NCBI GenBank assembly: GCA_031179305.1
Contig: JAPSHX010000018.1
Location: 1-64,000 of the forward strand
Direction of reading: 5' to 3'
DNA from: Paenarthrobacter sp.
GTDB taxonomy: Bacteria > Actinomycetota > Actinomycetes > Actinomycetales > Micrococcaceae
Length of the DNA: 64,000 nucleotides
The notes under the pieces were generated by a model, which saw only the letters and a program-made list of their open reading frames with translations, was not told the DNA's origin and made no database searches. Position 1 is the stretch's first letter, and every line of letters starts with the position of its first letter. The translations under genes and the position numbers were made by a program. Shown one piece after another: positions 59,717 through 64,000 of this stretch.

Positions 59717-61051
59717 ATGACCCGATTCACGCGAAGACAACTCCTGGGCGCAGGCCTGGGCACAGCAGCCATGGGCCTGCTGACCGGGTGCGCTACCCCA
59801 GGAACACAGTCCGTCAACGCTGCCCCAACCATCCCCGCGGCCGGCGAGCCCGTGCGACTGACCTACTGGGCCTGGCTCAAGGACTTCCAGAAAGTCGCCG
59901 ACGTCTGGAACGCAGCCAATCCGCACATCCAGGTGGACGTGGTGTGGATCCCGGGCGGCAACAACGGCGGATATCAGAAGATTTACTCGGCCTTGGCAGC
60001 GGGAGGCGGACCGGACTTGGCCCAGGTGGAGTTCCGTTCCATCCCGGAGTTCATGCTGGTCAACGGCCTGGTTGATGTGTCCCGCTATGGCGCCAATGAC
60101 CACGCCCACTTGTACGACCCCACACTGTGGAAGCAAGTCAGCTACACAGGGGGCGTCTACGGCATCCCCCAGGACGCGGGGCCCATGGGCATGTTCTTCC
60201 AACCGGCCGTCCTGGACAAGGTGGGCGGAGTCGCTCCGAAAACCTGGGACGAATGGGCTGCGCTGGCCGCCGAACTTCGCTCCGTGGACAGCTACCTGGA
60301 CTGTTTCCCCATCAGTGATGCCTCTCCATTCGCCTCTTTCGCCGGGCAGGCCGGCGCGCAGTGGCTGCGCCCGGAGGAGGATGGCTGGGTCATCAACATG
60401 ACCGACGACGCCACGCTCAACACCGCGCGCTTCTTCGACAAAGCGATCGACGACGACCTCGTCACCACCGCGTATGGAGCCTTCTCCCCGGGCTGGTTTG
60501 CGGCTGCCGCCAAGGGCGGGATTGCCTCGACCATAACCGGCAGCTGGGGCGATGCGTTGGTTCAGGGTGTCAGCGGTTCCGAAGGAAAGTGGCGCGCAAC
60601 TCCGATGCCCACCTGGGGCGATACGGGCTTCGGCTCAAGCTACCTCGGCGGTTCCACGGCGGCAGTCCTGGCCAATAGTAAGCACCCGAAGGAAGCAGTC
60701 GAGTTCGCAGTGTGGCTGACTACGTCCAAAGAGGGAATCGACGCCCAGATCAAGAACAGCGGCATCGGCTGGTCACCCAACCCCGAGTTCATCGGCACGG
60801 AGCGGCAACAACCCTCGGCGTTCTTCGGCGGCCAGCGCTACAACGAGGAAGTCTTCGTCCCGGCTACCCAACAGCAGAACCCGGACTGGTCCTGGTGGCC
60901 CGTAACCCAGCAGTCCTTCAACATTCTCAGCGACGGTTTCCGCAAGAAGGCCTTCGGGACCTCATTGGTGGATTCCATTGCCGCTTCGGAGCAGCAAATC
61001 ATGACCGTTTTCAAGAACAAGGGCCTCAACATCCGGAAGGAAACGGCATGA
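59717..61051 (+). CDS. Sugar-binding lipoprotein, Tat-exported
   Basis: Solute-binding protein (family 1) of 444 aa. The signal has a twin-arginine start (MTRFTRRQLLGAGLG) and lipobox LLTGCA, so Tat export and lipid anchoring are likely. Typical body: RLTYWAWLKDFQKVADVWNAANP, GGPDLAQVEFRSIPEFML. The operon ends in a GH2 beta-galactosidase, so a galactoside ligand is inferred. ATG with AAGG upstream. Confidence 0.9.
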   Translation: MTRFTRRQLLGAGLGTAAMGLLTGCATPGTQSVNAAPTIPAAGEPVRLTYWAWLKDFQKVADVWNAANPHIQVDVVWIPGGNNGGYQKIYSALAAGGGPDLAQVEFRSIPEFMLVNGLVDVSRYGANDHAHLYDPTLWKQVSYTGGVYGIPQDAGPMGMFFQPAVLDKVGGVAPKTWDEWAALAAELRSVDSYLDCFPISDASPFASFAGQAGAQWLRPEEDGWVINMTDDATLNTARFFDKAIDDDLVTTAYGAFSPGWFAAAAKGGIASTITGSWGDALVQGVSGSEGKWRATPMPTWGDTGFGSSYLGGSTAAVLANSKHPKEAVEFAVWLTTSKEGIDAQIKNSGIGWSPNPEFIGTERQQPSAFFGGQRYNEEVFVPATQQQNPDWSWWPVTQQSFNILSDGFRKKAFGTSLVDSIAASEQQIMTVFKNKGLNIRKETA

Positions 61052-61995
61052 CCACCACCCGCACCGCACCCACCGTCCAGCACCCCGCCGCACCAAGCCG
61101 GGCCAGCAAACGGGCCGGTGCTGCCGCACGCGCACCCTGGCTCTTGCTGGCACCTTTCCTGGGGCTCTTCGTCCTCACCTTCCTGCTGCCCATCGTTGTG
61201 GCCATCATGTCCAGCTTCACCAAAGTGACCCGCAGCGGACTCTTCGGCGAGGCTGGCGTGACCAGCGAGTTCGCCGGCTTCAACAACTACGCCCAGGCCC
61301 TTGCCGACGGCAGCTTCGTCGCCTCCATCGGCCGAATGCTGCTGTTCGGGGTAGTCCAGGTGCCCGTCATGATCGTCCTGTGCACGGCGTTGGCCCTCAT
61401 GCTGGAATCGGCCTCCGCGAAATGGCCGGGGTTCTTCCGTGCCGCCTACTTCCTCCCTTACGGCGTGCCGGGTGTCATCGCCACCATTCTGTGGTCCTTC
61501 CTGTACGTGCCCGGTCTCAGCCCGTTGTTTGACGTGGCCAAGGTTGTTGGCCTGACCCCTGATTTCCTCGGCGCGAACAGCGTGCTGTGGTCCATCGCGA
61601 ACATCGTCACGTGGAGCTACACGGGCTACAACATGCTGATCATCGTTGCGCAACTGAAAGCCATCCCGGTGGAACTCTACGAGGCCGCCAAGGTGGATGG
61701 CGCCTCCACGTGGCGCGTCGCCCGGAGCATCCAGCTCCCCCTTATTCGTCCGGCCCTCATGCTCACCACGGTGTTCTCCATCATCGGAACCTTGCAGCTC
61801 TTCGCTGAGGCGCAAGTCCTCAAGACGGTGGCTCCGGCGATCGACAGCCAGTACACACCCAACCTCAGCGCCTACACAACGGCCTTTGCCTACAACGACT
61901 ACAACGTCGCTGCAGCCCAGTCGGTCATCATCGCCGTGGCCGCATTCGCCCTTTCCTTCGCCTTCCTCGCACTGACGAACAGGAAGTCCTCATGA
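61048..61995 (+). CDS. Sugar ABC permease, MalF type
   Basis: Membrane protein of 315 aa with six helices after a Pro/Arg-rich N-terminus. EAA loop: LYEAAKVDGASTWRVARSIQLPLI. ATGA overlap with the binding-protein gene. I reject the longer frame upstream that overlaps it. Confidence 0.92.
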   Translation: MTTTRTAPTVQHPAAPSRASKRAGAAARAPWLLLAPFLGLFVLTFLLPIVVAIMSSFTKVTRSGLFGEAGVTSEFAGFNNYAQALADGSFVASIGRMLLFGVVQVPVMIVLCTALALMLESASAKWPGFFRAAYFLPYGVPGVIATILWSFLYVPGLSPLFDVAKVVGLTPDFLGANSVLWSIANIVTWSYTGYNMLIIVAQLKAIPVELYEAAKVDGASTWRVARSIQLPLIRPALMLTTVFSIIGTLQLFAEAQVLKTVAPAIDSQYTPNLSAYTTAFAYNDYNVAAAQSVIIAVAAFALSFAFLALTNRKSS

Positions 61996-62912
61996 CCGCC
62001 ACCGCCACCGCCACGAAGCCCACCACCACCGCCGTCCGCAGCAAGGCTTTGGCAGGCCCGGACCGCTCAGCCGGAAGACGACGGTCATCCACCATCATCG
62101 TCACCGCACTTTTGGTGGTGGTCGCCTTGTACTTCCTGATTCCCGTGTACTGGGTCTTCGTCGCGTCCACGAAGTCCACCACCGATCTCTTTTCCACCAA
62201 CGGCTTCTGGTTCGCCCCCACGTTCTCTCTCTGGGAGAACATCGGCCGCGTGGTCAGTTATGACAACGGGATTTTTGGCCGCTGGTTCTTGAATTCGGCG
62301 GTCTATGCCGGCGTCGGAGCGCTCCTGGCCACGTACTTTGCCGCAGCAGGTGGGTATGCCTTGGCCAAGTACGAATTCCGCGGACGCAACCTGGTATTCG
62401 GCACCATCCTTGGCGGCGTGCTTGTTCCCGGCACCGCCACTGCCCTGCCGCTGTTCCTGCTGTTTAGCCAGATGGGCTTGGCGAACACCTACTGGAGTGT
62501 CCTGCTGCCATCGCTGGTCTCCCCTTTCGGGCTGTTCCTCTGCCGCATCTACGCCCAGGCCACTGTTGATACCTCGCTGATCGAGGCCGCCAGGATCGAC
62601 GGCGCCGGCGAGCTCCGCATCTTCCACACCATTGGGCTCAAGGTACTGACGCCGGCCTTGGTCACCGTTTTCCTGTTCCAGCTGGTGGGCATCTGGAACA
62701 ACTACTTCCTGCCGCTGGTCATGCTGTCCGACGCAGAGCTGTATCCCATAACCCTGGGCCTGAACAACTGGCTCAGCCAGGTTGACCGTCTGCCCGAATT
62801 TTACGAACTAACCACAGGCGGGGTGCTGCTATCCATCATTCCGCTCAGCATCGCCATGGTTGTCCTGCAGCGCTTCTGGCGCGGCGGGCTGACAGAAGGA
62901 GCCGTTAAGTAA
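61992..62912 (+). CDS. Sugar ABC permease, MalG type
   Basis: Membrane protein of 306 aa with six helices. EAA loop: SLIEAARIDGAGELRIFHTIGLKVL. ATGA overlap with the MalF-type gene. No ATPase in the operon, so a shared MsiK-type ATPase is likely. Confidence 0.92.
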   Translation: MTATATATKPTTTAVRSKALAGPDRSAGRRRSSTIIVTALLVVVALYFLIPVYWVFVASTKSTTDLFSTNGFWFAPTFSLWENIGRVVSYDNGIFGRWFLNSAVYAGVGALLATYFAAAGGYALAKYEFRGRNLVFGTILGGVLVPGTATALPLFLLFSQMGLANTYWSVLLPSLVSPFGLFLCRIYAQATVDTSLIEAARIDGAGELRIFHTIGLKVLTPALVTVFLFQLVGIWNNYFLPLVMLSDAELYPITLGLNNWLSQVDRLPEFYELTTGGVLLSIIPLSIAMVVLQRFWRGGLTEGAVK

Positions 62913-64000
62913 TGACCAACACCGCCAACTACATCACTGATACCGGTCCTGGGACCGGCAAGAGGCTCCCGGCCCGCTCCTGGCTGCACACTGACGCGCC
63001 CACGCTGTCCCTCAACGGCCAATGGCGTTTCCGGCTTCTCCCCGGTGCGCCCGGAACCCCCGGCGGACGGGGTGTCCTTCCCGCGGGAGAGGCAATCGAA
63101 GGCTTCGCCGAGGAAGGGTTGGACGACTCCGGCTGGGACCGGATCCCGGTTCCGGCTCACTGGGTTTTGGAGGGGGACGGCAGCTACGGTCGCCCCATCT
63201 ACACCAATGTCCAGTTCCCCTTTCCCACGGACGCACCCCACGTCCCGGACGAGAACCCCACCGGTGACTACCGGAGAGCCTTCGATCTGCCAGCGGATTG
63301 GAGCGAAGCCGAGCGCATCGTGCTGAGGTTCGACGGCGTCGAATCCCGCTACAAGGTATGGCTCAACGGCAGCGAGATCGGAGTGGGAACAGGCAGTCGG
63401 CTGGCCCAGGAATTCGACGTCACTGTTGCCGCCCGCCCGGGCCACAACGTGCTGGCTGTCCGGGTCCATCAATGGTCGGCTTCGAGCTACGTGGAGGACC
63501 AGGATCAGTGGTGGCTGCCGGGCATCTTCCGCGACGTCACCCTCCAGGCCCGCCCCAAGAAGGGGATCGACGACGTCTGGCTACGGACGTCCTACACCGC
63601 CGGCTCAGGCACCATTGATTCTGAGATTTCAGCGGACAAGGCGGCCTTCCCGCTTAGGCTATCCGTCCCGGAACTGGACGTCGACGTCGTCTGGAACTCC
63701 CCTGCCGACGTCGCCCCGGTGGCGATCACCGGCGTCGAACCCTGGTCCGCAGAGGTTCCGCGCCTCTATAACGCAGTGGTGGAAAGCGCAGGCGAGACCG
63801 TTTCGCTGCGCCTTGGTTTCCGGACCGTGGAGATCAAGGGCGATCAGTTCCTGGTGAACGGCCGTCGTGTGGTGTTCCACGGCGTGAACCGCCATGAGAC
63901 GCATCCTGACCGCGGCCGCGTGTTCGACGAAGACTTTGCCCGCGCCGACCTCGCCCTGATGAAGCGGTTCAATGTCAACGCGATCCGAACCAGCCATTAC
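62912..64000 (+). CDS. GH2 beta-galactosidase (partial, cut by window end)
   Basis: N-terminal 363 codons of a glycoside hydrolase family 2 enzyme. The sugar-binding domain (LSLNGQWRFRLLPGAPG, IPVPAHW, GRPIYTNVQFPFP) leads to an immunoglobulin-like domain and the start of the catalytic barrel, VNRHETHPDRGRVFDEDF and LMKRFNVNAIRTSHY. The catalytic Glu residues lie beyond the window. ATG overlaps the permease stop by 1 nt (TAATG). It probably hydrolyses beta-galactosides imported by this operon. Confidence 0.92.
   Translation, partial: MTNTANYITDTGPGTGKRLPARSWLHTDAPTLSLNGQWRFRLLPGAPGTPGGRGVLPAGEAIEGFAEEGLDDSGWDRIPVPAHWVLEGDGSYGRPIYTNVQFPFPTDAPHVPDENPTGDYRRAFDLPADWSEAERIVLRFDGVESRYKVWLNGSEIGVGTGSRLAQEFDVTVAARPGHNVLAVRVHQWSASSYVEDQDQWWLPGIFRDVTLQARPKKGIDDVWLRTSYTAGSGTIDSEISADKAAFPLRLSVPELDVDVVWNSPADVAPVAITGVEPWSAEVPRLYNAVVESAGETVSLRLGFRTVEIKGDQFLVNGRRVVFHGVNRHETHPDRGRVFDEDFARADLALMKRFNVNAIRTSHY

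Overview
The window is high-GC Gram-positive DNA. Its gene content points to an actinobacterium of the Arthrobacter/Paenarthrobacter group: mycothiol synthase, a GlnR-type regulator, an actinobacterial polyphosphate kinase beside a MutT1-like Nudix/phosphatase fusion, a nitrobindin-like protein, tandem MaoC hotdog proteins next to murB, and many GTG/TTG starts. The genus is inferred from these families and the overall style, not from a database match. Most of the window is ordinary chromosome. No insertion sequence, prophage or CRISPR array was seen.

Layout. 0.1-5.0 kb: a PspC-centred envelope-stress cluster, with a LuxR-type response regulator and PspC-fused histidine kinase divergent from three small or medium membrane proteins, two of which carry PspC. 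5.1-13.0 kb: pfkA, a GNAT enzyme, a PadR-regulated MFS drug exporter, an ankyrin protein, a YgfZ-like folate protein, a flavodoxin-like oxidoreductase, a nitrobindin-like protein and membrane proteins. 13.0-18.5 kb: glnR with a structured leader, a compact tRNA-like element on the minus strand, mshD, ppk and a mutT1-like gene. 18.5-23.5 kb: a tightly overlapping membrane protein-GntR-thyA-folA-membrane protein operon, then an asd of the enterobacterial type. 23.5-31.9 kb: a DUF559 nuclease-like gene, an AlkZ-like gene, murB with the MaoC pair, and a CitE-like lyase.

32.2-36.1 kb holds a sulfonate-type ABC importer with a TauD-family dioxygenase. 36.2-43.6 kb is an alpha-glucoside module: binding protein, two permeases, a GH13 glucosidase and an aldo/keto reductase, opposite a ROK repressor, with related AT-rich palindromes in front of both the binding protein and the glucosidase. 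43.6-46.2 kb has a CPA1 antiporter, an NmrA-like protein and tRNA-Met and tRNA-Thr. 46.9-48.3 kb is a short accessory patch next to the tRNAs with genes of unknown function. 48.5-54.0 kb has a DeaD-type RNA helicase with a long leader, a MOSC protein and a KdpDE-like pair. 54.2-58.9 kb has a YgiB/YgiC-like pair coupled to an APC permease, then an acyl-CoA dehydrogenase. 58.9-64.0 kb has a TetR regulator divergent from a sugar ABC importer that ends in a GH2 beta-galactosidase cut by the window edge.

The least ordinary signals are the roughly 55-nt tRNA-like element with an alanine-type G3-U70 pair and encoded CCA at about 14027-14082, the ROK operator family, two long REP-like hairpins between convergent genes, the palindromes that bracket the DUF559 gene, the accessory patch beside tRNA-Thr, and the enterobacterial-type asd.
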